64,000 nt of DNA from Miltoncostaea sp036826475 (GTDB lineage: Bacteria > Actinomycetota > Thermoleophilia > Miltoncostaeales > Miltoncostaeaceae), in the NCBI GenBank assembly GCA_036826475.1, contig DAISWG010000015.1:7326-71325 (forward strand), written 5' to 3'. Below, piece after piece: positions 49,219-57,997 of the stretch. The position numbers and the translations under genes were made by a program. Within the stretch, counting starts at the first letter, position 1. Every line of letters starts with the position of its first letter. The notes beneath the pieces are model-generated. The model made no database searches, was not told the origin of the DNA, and saw only the letters and a program-made list of their open reading frames with translations.

Positions 49219-50433
49219 GTGGCGCCGGCCGCCCCCGATCGCAACCCGTACCCCCCGCCGCGGCGCCGCCGGGCCGTCCCGGCGTGGCTCACGAGCGGCC
49301 TGCTGCCCGCGGTCGTGGGCGGGCTGGTGGTGCTGGGCGGGCTCGCCGCGACCGGCAACCTGGGGGGCGGCGAGACCGTGGTGCAGCGCGACCCCACGCC
49401 CCTGCCGGCCGCGTCGGCCGACGCCGCGGCCGCGGAGGCCGCCGAGCCGGCCACCCCCGCCGGCGGCGTGCAGCGGGTGGTGGCGGCCAGCGCGCCGGCG
49501 GTGGTCACCGTGACGGTGGGGAACGCCGCGAGCGGTGGGCGGCTGGGCTCCGGGTTCCTGGTCGACCGCCGCGGCCGGGTGCTGACCAACGCCCATGTGG
49601 TGGACGACGCGACGACGGCGCAGGTCCGCTTCGACGACGGCACCGAGACCGACGCCCGCGTCCTCGGCGCCGACGAGAGCACCGACCTGGCGGTGCTGCA
49701 GGTGGAGCGGACCGCCGCCGGGGTGGCCCCGCTGCCGCTGGGCCGCAGCGGCGCGCTGGACGTGGGCGACGCGGTCATCGCGATCGGCAACCCGTTCGGC
49801 CTGGAGCGGACCGCGACGACCGGCATCGTCTCGGCGCTGAAGCGCATCATCACCGCGCCGAACGGCTTCGACATCCAGAACGTCATCCAGACCGACGCCG
49901 CGATCAACGAGGGCAACTCGGGCGGCCCGCTCCTCGACGCCGCCGGCCGCGTCATCGGCATCAACTCGCAGATCGCGTCCGAGGGCGGCGGCAACAACGG
50001 CGTGGGCTTCGCCGTCCCCATCGACACGATCCGCCCGGTGGCCGACGCGATCATCGCGGGCGGGGACGCCACGCACGCGTGGCTCGGCGTGACCGGCCGC
50101 TCCGTGACGCCCGACATCGCGGCCGCGCTGAAGCTGGGCGACGCCCGCGGCGTCGCGATCGTGGCCATCGACGGCCGCGGCCCCGCCGCGAAGGCCGGCC
50201 TGCGCGCCGCGACCACCGCACCCGACGCGGACGTCCCGCGGGGCGGCGACATCATCGTCGCGGTCGACGGCCGCGAGGTGGAGGACATGGCGGACGTGAG
50301 CCGCGCGGTCTCGTCGCGGGCGGTCGGCGACCCGCTGGCGGTGACCGTCGTCCGCGACGGCGCCCGCCGCACCATCCGCGTCACGCTGGCCGACCGGCCC
50401 GCCGACGTCGGCGTGAGTCCCGCCGCGCCGTAG
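49219..50433 (+). CDS. htrA: HtrA/DegP-family membrane-anchored serine protease
   Basis: A 404-residue protease. A proline-rich cytoplasmic N terminus is followed by one TM helix (LLPAVVGGLVVLGGLAATG), an Ala/Glu linker, and a trypsin-like domain with catalytic His in LTNAHVVDD, Asp in DESTDLAVLQV and Ser in INEGNSGGPLL. A PDZ domain is at the C terminus (LRAATTAPDADVPRGGDIIVAVDGREV). It degrades or refolds misfolded proteins outside the membrane. It is divergent from the two-component genes, which probably control it. Confidence 0.93.
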   Translation: MAPAAPDRNPYPPPRRRRAVPAWLTSGLLPAVVGGLVVLGGLAATGNLGGGETVVQRDPTPLPAASADAAAAEAAEPATPAGGVQRVVAASAPAVVTVTVGNAASGGRLGSGFLVDRRGRVLTNAHVVDDATTAQVRFDDGTETDARVLGADESTDLAVLQVERTAAGVAPLPLGRSGALDVGDAVIAIGNPFGLERTATTGIVSALKRIITAPNGFDIQNVIQTDAAINEGNSGGPLLDAAGRVIGINSQIASEGGGNNGVGFAVPIDTIRPVADAIIAGGDATHAWLGVTGRSVTPDIAAALKLGDARGVAIVAIDGRGPAAKAGLRAATTAPDADVPRGGDIIVAVDGREVEDMADVSRAVSSRAVGDPLAVTVVRDGARRTIRVTLADRPADVGVSPAAP

Positions 50434-50442
50434 CGCGGCTCG

Positions 50443-52533
50443 CTACCGGCGGACCACCCGGACCTTCACGATCCTCGCGCTGCGCGCCCTGAGTTGCGCG
50501 TTGCCGAGGAACGTGGCGTTGACCGTGATCTGCTTGGCGGCGCGCAGCTTCGTCGGACGCAGGATCGTGGAGAACCGGCAGACCCCGCGGCGCGCCGTCA
50601 GGCTCGCGGTGCGCGATGCCAGCACGCGCTTGCCGGCGAGCGCGCGAACGCGCACCTTGCCGGCGCAGCGCGGCGCGGGACGCGTCCGCGGCAGCACCAG
50701 GCGGCCGCTGACGGTGAGCGTCCTGACCCGCCCCCGCTTCGGCGCGCGGGCGACCTGCAGGGTGAGGCCCCGCGGCGCGAGCTTGGATGACGCGGTGCCG
50801 GGCCCGCCGCCGTCGGGGCCGGCGATCGAGAAGGTCGTGACCGCGCGGTCGTCCTCCGCCGCCCCGTTGCCGGGGGTGGAGGTCGGGTCGAACACGCCGG
50901 AGGAGACGACCTCGGCCGCCAGCGCCCGCGTACCGGAGGCCGTGCCCGCCACCGTCACCACCAGGGTCGCCGTGGCGCCGGGGCCGAGCGTCCCGACCTG
51001 CCACGCGCCGGAGGCGCCGTTGACCCCTCCCTGGCTCACCGAGGCGCCGCGGAAGGAGAGACCCGCGGCGGGCGGCACGGACACCACGACCCCGGTCGTG
51101 GGATCGGGCCCGAAGTTGACCACGCGCACGTTCACCGCGGCTGCGTCGCCCACCGACATCTGGATCGCGCCCGGCGCCATGCCGAGGGTGAGGTCGGCGA
51201 GCGTCGGGGCGACGGGGGCGGGCACCGGCACCGCGCCGGCCCCGGCGACGCTGCGGGAGGGGTCGTCGCCCACCGAGTTCTCGTTGCCGTACCCGAGGCG
51301 GCCGCTGCCCCCGAAGCCCCAGCAGCGCAGCGTGCCGTCGTCGAGCAGCGCGCACGTGTGGGAGAAGCCGGCGCTGATCGCGCGTGCCGTCCGGCCCGGG
51401 CCGAGGTTGACCGGCGGGACGCTGGCGGGGGTCTCGCCCGCCGTGTCGCCGATCGAGTTGGTGGCGTCGTTGCCGAGGCGGCCGTTGCCGCCGAATCCCC
51501 AGCAGCGGACGGCCCCGCTGTCGAGGATCGCGCAGGTGTGCGCCTCGCCGGCCGAGATGGCCACGGCGGTGCGGCCGGGCCCCAGGGCGATGGGCGGCGC
51601 CGCCGCCGCGCTGGTGATGTCCGTCGTGGAGCCGTAGCCGAGGCGGCCGTCGGCGCCGAAGCCCCAGCAGCGCGCGGAGCCGTCGTCCAGCACCACGCAG
51701 GTGTGGCCTTTGCCGCCCGACACGGCGCGGACGGAGCGCCCGCCGAGCGGGACGGGCCCCGCCTGGCCGGGGGTCTCGTCGTCGCCGACGTCCGTGGTGC
51801 CGCCGCGCCCGAGCTGCCCGGCGGAGCCGAAGCCCCAGCAGACGAGGGCGCCGTCGTCGCGGATCACGCACGTGTGGAAGTCGCCCGCCGAGATGGCCAC
51901 GGCCCGGCGGCCCGCGCCGATGTCGACCGGGCCCGCGGAGGCCGGCGACTCGTTGTCCCCGATCGTGGCCTGGTTCCCGTACCCGAGGCGGCCGGACACG
52001 CCGTTGCCCCAGCAGCGCACCGATCCGTCGTCGACGATCACGCAGGTGTGGGACGCGCCCGCCGTGATGGCGACGGCGCGGCGGCCGCCGAGGTCGACGG
52101 CCGGGGCGGCCGACGGCGACAGGACGTTGGCCGTGTTCCCGTAGCCGAGACGACCGTTGGCGCCGAAGCCCCAGCAGTGGACGGTGCCGTCGTCGGCGAT
52201 CGCGCACGTGTGGTAGTCGCCGGCCACCACCGCGCGGGCGGTGCGCCCCGGGCCGAGGCCGATCGGCGCGGCGCCGGCGGCGGACAGGACGTTGGCCTCG
52301 TTGCCGTACCCCAGACGGCCGGCGAGGCCCTTGCCCCAGCACCGCAGGGAGCGGTCGGCGAGGAGCGCGCAGGTGTGCTCGTCGCCGGCGTCCAGGTAGC
52401 CGCCCTGCGTTGACCTGGACACGGACGAGGCCTGCTCCGCGGTGGCCGCGGAGGCAGAGACGAGCACGACGAAGCAGGCGACCGCGGCGAGAAGAGCCAC
52501 TCGCCACGCCCGCAGGGTGGGGGCGGGGATCAT
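50443..52533 (-). CDS. Secreted RCC1-repeat protein with DUF11-type domain
   Basis: A 696-residue exported protein. The signal peptide (about residues 10-31, ending ASAATA) is followed by seven RCC1-type repeats of about 55 residues, each with HTC(A/V)(L/I)..DG...CWG.G..GRLG, then a DUF11/CARDB-like beta domain (VRVVNFGPDPTTGVVVSVPP) and a basic C-terminal domain. The repeats form a seven-bladed propeller, and each blade's two cysteines may pair outside the cell. Its ligand is unknown. AAAGGG precedes the ATG. Confidence 0.88.
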   Translation of the reverse strand: MIPAPTLRAWRVALLAAVACFVVLVSASAATAEQASSVSRSTQGGYLDAGDEHTCALLADRSLRCWGKGLAGRLGYGNEANVLSAAGAAPIGLGPGRTARAVVAGDYHTCAIADDGTVHCWGFGANGRLGYGNTANVLSPSAAPAVDLGGRRAVAITAGASHTCVIVDDGSVRCWGNGVSGRLGYGNQATIGDNESPASAGPVDIGAGRRAVAISAGDFHTCVIRDDGALVCWGFGSAGQLGRGGTTDVGDDETPGQAGPVPLGGRSVRAVSGGKGHTCVVLDDGSARCWGFGADGRLGYGSTTDITSAAAAPPIALGPGRTAVAISAGEAHTCAILDSGAVRCWGFGGNGRLGNDATNSIGDTAGETPASVPPVNLGPGRTARAISAGFSHTCALLDDGTLRCWGFGGSGRLGYGNENSVGDDPSRSVAGAGAVPVPAPVAPTLADLTLGMAPGAIQMSVGDAAAVNVRVVNFGPDPTTGVVVSVPPAAGLSFRGASVSQGGVNGASGAWQVGTLGPGATATLVVTVAGTASGTRALAAEVVSSGVFDPTSTPGNGAAEDDRAVTTFSIAGPDGGGPGTASSKLAPRGLTLQVARAPKRGRVRTLTVSGRLVLPRTRPAPRCAGKVRVRALAGKRVLASRTASLTARRGVCRFSTILRPTKLRAAKQITVNATFLGNAQLRARSARIVKVRVVRR

Positions 52534-52624
52534 GATCGGCCCTTTCGTACCACAGGCGGCGCGGGTGCGTCACCCGCCGACGGCCCGATTGAAGCGCGGA
52601 ACCGACCTGCTTGCGGAACCTCGC

Positions 52625-52630
52625 TAGTCT
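52625..52630 (+). promoter_or_regulatory. Leaderless -10 element of the GNAT-lipB pair
   Basis: TAGTCT ends 6 bp before GTG 52637, and no ribosome site is visible. It is the same hexamer-spacing pattern as before dcd, ccdA, gpgS and htrA. Confidence 0.45.
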
Positions 52631-52636
52631 CGGTCG

Positions 52637-53146
52637 GTGTCCGACCGACTCGTGATCCGCCGCGCGGTGAGCGCGGACGCCGGGGCCATCGGGCGGATCT
52701 ACGACGAGGCGGCGGCCACGGGGAGCGCCACGTTCGCCACCGGACCGCACAGCGCGGCGGAGCGGCGGGCCTGGCTGGCGGCCCGCGGCGATCGCGCCCC
52801 GGTGTGGTGCGCGGAGCTCGGCGGCGATGTCGTCGGCTGGTCGGCGCTCGCCCCGTTCTCCCACCGCACCTGGTACGCCGGCGTTGCGGAGTACACGGTC
52901 TACGTTGCAGGCTCGTCGCACGGTCGCGGCATCGGCGGGGCGATGCTGCGCGCGCTGATCGCCGAGGCGCCGGCCTTCGGCTACTGGAAGCTCGTCGGGA
53001 TGATCCTCCCGGAGAACGCCGCCGGCCTGGCGCTGGCCCGGGGGGCCGGGTTCCGCGAGGTCGGCACCCACCGGGCCCACGGCCGGCGCGACGGCGCGTG
53101 GCGCGACGTGACGATCGTCGAGCGCCACGTGGAGGAGCCCGGATGA
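52637..53146 (+). CDS. GNAT acetyltransferase, phosphinothricin/methionine-sulfoximine type
   Basis: A 169-residue GNAT protein: VIRRAVSADAGAIGRIYDEAA at the start, YTVYVAGSSHGRGIGGAMLRALI with the acetyl-CoA pyrophosphate loop (GRGIG), WKLVGMILPENAAGLALARGAGFREVG, and the terminal WRDVTIVERH. These features match the PAT/YwnH group, which acetylate phosphinothricin, methionine sulfoximine or related amino acids. The chain overlaps lipB (ATGA), though no functional link is obvious. Confidence 0.88.
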   Translation: MSDRLVIRRAVSADAGAIGRIYDEAAATGSATFATGPHSAAERRAWLAARGDRAPVWCAELGGDVVGWSALAPFSHRTWYAGVAEYTVYVAGSSHGRGIGGAMLRALIAEAPAFGYWKLVGMILPENAAGLALARGAGFREVGTHRAHGRRDGAWRDVTIVERHVEEPG

Positions 53147-53835
53147 CCCGCCCCGGGGTGCTGGTCCGGACCGAGCGGATCGCGTACCGCGAGGCGTGGG
53201 ACGTGCAGCGCCGCCTGGCCGCGGCCCGGGCGGCGGGAGAGGTGCCCGACGTCCTCTGGGTACTCGAGCACCCGCCCACCTACACGGCGGGGCGCCACGG
53301 GACACGGGACGACCTGCACGTCCCCGACGCGACCCTGGCGGCGGCGGGCGCCGAGTTCGTCGAGGTCGACCGCGGCGGCCAGATGACGTGGCACGGGCCC
53401 GGCCAGAGCGTGCTCTACGGGATCTGCGACCTGCGCCCCGGGCGCCGCGTGCGCGCCCACGTGGAGGCCATGGTGCGGGCGATGCGCGACGCGGCCGCCG
53501 TCCCGGGCGCCGCGGCGGGCGACGACGCGATGGGCCTGTACGTGCGCGGGCGCAAGCTCGGCAGCGTCGGCATCCGCGTGTCGGCGGGGATCACCACCCA
53601 CGGGCTGGCGCTGAACCGCGACCCCGACCTCGACTGGTTCGCGCTCATGACCGCCTGCGGTGCCCCCGGCGTGGCCGCCACGTCGATCGCCGCCGAGGGC
53701 GGCGACGCCGACCGCGCCCGCGTCGATGCGGCCCTGGCGGCCTCCATGGCCGCATCGCTCGACCTGCGCCTGGAGGACGCCACGCTCGCCGACGTACTGC
53801 GCGACGCAGCGCCTGCCCAGGCGCACACCACGTGA
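53143..53835 (+). CDS. lipB: Octanoyl-[ACP]:protein octanoyltransferase
   Basis: A 230-residue transferase that moves octanoyl from acyl carrier protein to lipoyl domains, the step before LipA. Motifs are RGGQMTWHGPGQSVLYGI (about residues 77-94), GRKLGSVGIRVSAGITTHGLALN with catalytic Lys138, and Cys172 in MTACGAPG. Its stop codon lies within the left arm of the palindromic repeat B, so the repeat begins exactly at the gene end. Confidence 0.95.
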   Translation: MTRPGVLVRTERIAYREAWDVQRRLAAARAAGEVPDVLWVLEHPPTYTAGRHGTRDDLHVPDATLAAAGAEFVEVDRGGQMTWHGPGQSVLYGICDLRPGRRVRAHVEAMVRAMRDAAAVPGAAAGDDAMGLYVRGRKLGSVGIRVSAGITTHGLALNRDPDLDWFALMTACGAPGVAATSIAAEGGDADRARVDAALAASMAASLDLRLEDATLADVLRDAAPAQAHTT

Positions 53836-53966
53836 AATTCCCGGCGGGCCGTGTGACCGGGGGGCGCTGCGCCGCGCAGGTTGCGGCCAATCCCGGCGGT
53901 CAGGAGGCCCTCTTGGGCGGGGCCTCCGGCTCGCTTCGCTCGCATTGGACCGCCGGGAATTTCACG
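53831..53966. repeat. Palindromic repeat element, copy B, with 17-bp terminal inverted repeats
   Basis: The terminal arms CGTGAAATTCCCGGCGG (53831-53847) and CCGCCGGGAATTTCACG (53950-53966) are perfect inverted repeats. The right 85 bp (53882-53966) is the reverse complement of copy A at 421-500, with only a few mismatches clustered in the hairpin loop. The left end overlaps the lipB stop codon. There is no ORF inside. It may be a nonautonomous mobile or REP-like element that also terminates transcription. Confidence 0.8.
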
Positions 53967-54022
53967 CTCCCTGCAGCCTGGTCAGGCGGCGTTGAGCAGG
54001 GGGCGTCCCCCAGTTCAGGCTC

Positions 54023-54747
<725 letters not shown>

Positions 54748-54751
<4 letters not shown>

Positions 54752-55488
54752 GGGTTCACCACGTCCACCCGCCCGGTGCGCCGCTGCTCGCGCGCGATGA
54801 TGCGGTCCAGGATCCAGATGAGCGGCAGGGTGAACGCGAGGTAGAAGACGCCCGCCGCGACCAGCGTGGACGAGTTGAACGTGACCGACTGCGCGTCGCG
54901 GGCCACCGAGACGACGTCGCCCACCGCGATGACGCTGACCAGGGCCACGTCCTTCGTCAGGGCGATGAAGTCGTTCATGAGCGGGGGCAGCACCCGCCGG
55001 ACGGCCTGGGGCACCACGATCAGGCGCATCGCCTGGCGGTGGCTCATCCCGAGGCTGCGGGCGGCCTCGCTCTGGCCGCGGTCGACCGATTCGATGCCGG
55101 CCCGGTACACCTCGGCGATGTAGGCGGCGTACACGATCCCGAGGGCGAGGAACGCGATCTGGAACGCGGTCAGATCCTGGATCACGGGGATCGGCAGGAA
55201 GGGGAAGCTGCCGGCCATGAGCAGCAGCACCAGGAGCGCCGGCAGGGCCCGGAAGACGTTGATGTAGACGATGGCGGCGCCCCGCAGGCACCGGCCGCCG
55301 ATGCGTGCGAGGGGCGTGGCGGCGCCCCGGCCGGCCTGGCGCATCAGCGCCAGGACCATGCCGAGGCTCAGGCAGATCACCTCCGCGAGGAACGCGATCT
55401 GGAGGGTGACCCAGAAGCCCCGCGCGAGGTCGCCGAAGTAGGGCTGCGCCTGATCCCAGTCGAAGTACTGACGGAGGACCTCGTTCAC
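54748..55488 (-). CDS. Polar amino-acid ABC transporter permease
   Basis: A 246-residue inner-membrane permease of the HisM/GlnP type with about five helices: FWVTLQIAFLAEVICLSLGMVLAL, FRALPALLVLLLM, and the EAA loop EAARSLGMSHRQAMRLIVVPQAVRR that contacts the ATPase. A single permease suggests a homodimeric channel. It sits between the binding-protein gene (32 bp upstream) and the ATPase (4-bp overlap). Confidence 0.92.
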
Positions 55489-55520
55489 CGCGCGACCCTA
55501 CTCCGGCGTGTTCCCGCGCG

Positions 55521-56381
55521 TTACTGCGTCGTCGTCCCGGTGGTGGAGGAGCCGCCCTGGGGCGCCTCGCCGAACCAGGTCGTGTAGATCTCGTCGTACG
55601 TCCCGTTCGCGCGGATCTCGGCGAGCCCCGCGTTGAAGGCGTCGCGGAGGGCCGCGTTGCCCTGCGGGAACATGAGGCCCAGCTGCAGGTTGCCCGGCAC
55701 CTCCGCCGCCACCTTCAGCGTCGGCTTCTGCGCCGCCGCGTACGCGACGACCGGGAAGTCGGTGATCGCCGCGTCGACCCGGCCCTGCGCGAGCGCGTTG
55801 AACGCGTCGTCACCGGTGTCGTAGGTCTTCACGGTCGCGCCCTCGACGGAGTCGCCGAGGTCGGCGCCGACGGTGCCGCGCTGCGCGCCGATGGTCTTGC
55901 CCTGGAGGTCGCCGAGCGACGTGACCTCGTCGTCGTCGGACCTGACCAGGATCGCCTGGTTGGCGCTGAAGTACCCGTCGCCGAACGCGACCTGCTTGGC
56001 GCGCTCGGGCGTGATCGTCCACGCCGAGGCCGACATGTCGAACCGCCCCTGCTTGATGCTCAGGATGATCGAGTCGAAGCCCTGGTCCACGAACCGGACG
56101 TCGCTGATGCCCTGGGTCTCGGCGATCGCCTTGACGAGGTCGACGTCGAAGCCCTTGGGCTCCGTCGAGCCGGGGTCGGTGAACTCGAAGGGGGCGTAGG
56201 GGATGTCGCTCGCCACCGTCAGGACACCCGGCGTCTTCAGGCCGAGGTCGGCCGTGGTCGACGCCGCGGGCGTCGAGGATCCGGCGTCGCCGGAGTCGTC
56301 GTCGCCGCCGCAGGCCGCGAGCCCGAGAGCCAGCAGCGCGGCCAGCAGCGCGGCCAGGAGCACCGCAGGGAACCGCCGCAT
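55521..56381 (-). CDS. Polar amino-acid ABC transporter substrate-binding lipoprotein
   Basis: A 286-residue lipoprotein with signal peptide and lipobox LAAC (Cys24), a Ser/Thr/Asp linker, then the SBP_bac_3 fold with VASDIPYAPFEF, GFDVDLVKAIAE, RFDMSASAWTITPERA and YDTGDDAFNALAQGRVDAAITD. It binds an amino acid, probably polar, outside the membrane. A very strong ribosome site GGAGGTGAT precedes the ATG, consistent with its excess over the permease. Confidence 0.93.
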   Translation of the reverse strand: MRRFPAVLLAALLAALLALGLAACGGDDDSGDAGSSTPAASTTADLGLKTPGVLTVASDIPYAPFEFTDPGSTEPKGFDVDLVKAIAETQGISDVRFVDQGFDSIILSIKQGRFDMSASAWTITPERAKQVAFGDGYFSANQAILVRSDDDEVTSLGDLQGKTIGAQRGTVGADLGDSVEGATVKTYDTGDDAFNALAQGRVDAAITDFPVVAYAAAQKPTLKVAAEVPGNLQLGLMFPQGNAALRDAFNAGLAEIRANGTYDEIYTTWFGEAPQGGSSTTGTTTQ

Positions 56382-56462
56382 TCATCACCTCCACATGGTC
56401 CGAATGGGGCAATGTCGCACACCGGCCCCGGGCGGGGTCGTCGGACGTCCGGCCAGGACCGG

Positions 56463-56645
56463 CTACGGCAGCAGGGACTCCCAGGCGACCAGCGCCGCGG
56501 CGACCAGCGCGTCGTCGCGGGGATCCGCGCCCGCCGCGGCCACCGCGCGCGCCAGGTCGTCGCCGTCGACGTCGAACGGGTCGGCCTCCGGGAGGGCGGC
56601 CCGCAGGGCGTTGGCGAGCGCCTCCGCCTCGGGCGGCCCCCTCAG
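56463..56645 (-). CDS. Possible small acidic protein (60 aa), CTG start
   Basis: The frame reads PPEAEALANALRAALPEADP, then DVDGDDLARAVAAAGADPRD, and ends in AWESLLP. It is amphipathic and protein-like. No ATG, GTG or TTG is placed sensibly. A CTG at 56645 overlaps the preceding stop as CTGA, mimicking the GTGA overlaps common here. Function unknown; it may not be expressed. Confidence 0.4.
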   Translation of the reverse strand: MRGPPEAEALANALRAALPEADPFDVDGDDLARAVAAAGADPRDDALVAAALVAWESLLP

Positions 56646-56854
56646 AACAGGTTGACCGCGGCCGCCCCGGCGAGGATCAGGATGATCCCGCCGTACCCGA
56701 TGTAGCCGCTCACCAGCAGCAGCACCGCCAGCGCCACCAGCAGCACGGCCAGCACGCTCCAGGCCACCTTGCCGAGTCCGCCGGCACCGAGCTCCCAGCC
56801 GGTCTCCGGCGGGCGCGCCGAGCGTCGCTTCGGCTTCTCCGATGTCTCCGGCAC
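56642..56854 (-). CDS. Small membrane protein (70 aa)
   Basis: A 70-residue protein with a basic N-terminal third (ETSEKPKRRSARPPETGWE) and a hydrophobic C-terminal half (about residues 30-70) with one long helix or two short ones. No domain was recognised. The GTG has TAACGT 8 bp upstream. It begins 11 bp after rlmN on the same strand. Confidence 0.6.
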   Translation of the reverse strand: MPETSEKPKRRSARPPETGWELGAGGLGKVAWSVLAVLLVALAVLLLVSGYIGYGGIILILAGAAAVNLF

Positions 56855-56865
56855 CGGACCGGACG

Positions 56866-57891
56866 TTAGCCGAGGCGCTCCCGGGTGGCGACCCTGGTCG
56901 CGAGCTGGCCGCAGGCGGCATCCACGTCGGCGCCGCGGGAGCGCCGCACCGACGCCTCCATGCCGGCGTCGGCCAGGGCCCGCAGGAACACCTCGCGGCG
57001 CGACTGCGGCGAAGCCCGGTACGGCCCCTCGGTGGCGTTGTACTCGATCACGTTGACGTGGAAGCGTCCGTCGCGCAGAAGCCGGGCGAGGCGCTTCGCG
57101 TCGGCCACGGCGTCGTTGACGCCGTCGAGCAGGACGTACTCGATGAAGACCCGGCGCCCCGTGGTGTCGCAGTAGCGCCGGCACGCCCCGATCAGGCTGG
57201 CGATGGGGTAGCGGCTGTTGATCGGCATCAGCTCCGACCGGGTGGCGTCGTCGGCGGCGTGCAGCGAGACCGCCAGGCGCAGGGGCAGCGGGTGCTCGGC
57301 GAGGCGGGCGATGCCCGGCACCCATCCGACGGTGGACACCGCGATCCGGCGGGCCGACATGCCGAGCCCGTCGGCGGCGTTGATCGCCGCGGCCGAGTCG
57401 AGGACGGCGTCGAGGTTCTGCATCGGCTCGCCCATGCCCATGTAGACGACGTTCGTGAGACGGGCCCCCTGGGCGTCGGCCTCGCGCGCCGCCAGGACCG
57501 CCTGGTCCAGGATCTCGGCGGAGGTCAGGTCGCGGCCGGCGCCCATCGCGCCGGTCGCGCAGAAGCGGCAGCCCAGCGCGCAGCCCGCCTGGCTCGACAC
57601 GCACACGGTGCGGCGCCCCTCGGCGTGGGCGATCAGCACGGCCTCGACGGCGGCGCCGTCGGCGGCGCGCAGGCGCCACTTGACCGTGCCGTCGACCGAC
57701 TCCGCCCGATGGTCCGGCGCCAGCGCCCAGAACGGGATGGCGTCCTCGAGCCGCGCGCGCAGGGCGGCGGGGAGCGTCCCCACGTCCGACCAGCCGTCGG
57801 CGCCGGCGCGCTGGGCCTGGACGGCCTGGCGGGCGCGGTAGGCGGGCTCGCCCCATTGGGAGAGCAGGGCGCTGAGGGCGGTGCGGTCCAC
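56866..57891 (-). CDS. rlmN: Dual-specificity 23S rRNA/tRNA adenine-C2 methyltransferase
   Basis: A 341-residue radical SAM methyltransferase that methylates A2503 of 23S rRNA and A37 of some tRNAs. The cluster is CALGCRFC (Cys104, Cys108, Cys111), followed by GMGEPMQNLDAVL, the conserved STVGWVPGI, SLHAADDATRSELMPIN and the methyl-carrying Cys in DVDAACGQLA. TACCCT lies 6 bp before the GTG, a leaderless arrangement. Confidence 0.95.
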   Translation of the reverse strand: MDRTALSALLSQWGEPAYRARQAVQAQRAGADGWSDVGTLPAALRARLEDAIPFWALAPDHRAESVDGTVKWRLRAADGAAVEAVLIAHAEGRRTVCVSSQAGCALGCRFCATGAMGAGRDLTSAEILDQAVLAAREADAQGARLTNVVYMGMGEPMQNLDAVLDSAAAINAADGLGMSARRIAVSTVGWVPGIARLAEHPLPLRLAVSLHAADDATRSELMPINSRYPIASLIGACRRYCDTTGRRVFIEYVLLDGVNDAVADAKRLARLLRDGRFHVNVIEYNATEGPYRASPQSRREVFLRALADAGMEASVRRSRGADVDAACGQLATRVATRERLG

Positions 57892-57929
57892 GGGGCGAGG
57901 GTAGCGGGTGGGCCCGCCGCCCGGTCTCG

Positions 57930-57966
57930 TTGCGCGTACAAGCACCTGCTATCGTTGCGTGTGCAA
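57930..57966 (+). promoter_or_regulatory. Paired dyad operator and promoter of the mhqO-mhqD-like operon
   Basis: Two similar 12-bp dyads, TTGCGCGTACAA (57930-57941) and TTGCGTGTGCAA (57955-57966), are 25 bp apart, placing them on nearly the same helix face. TATCGT (57950-57955) sits between them as a likely -10 box. A dimeric repressor of the MarR type bound to both would block transcription. The regulator gene is not adjacent. Confidence 0.55.
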
Positions 57967-57997
57967 GGACAGGTCGGCACCGACGGGGGCGAACACG

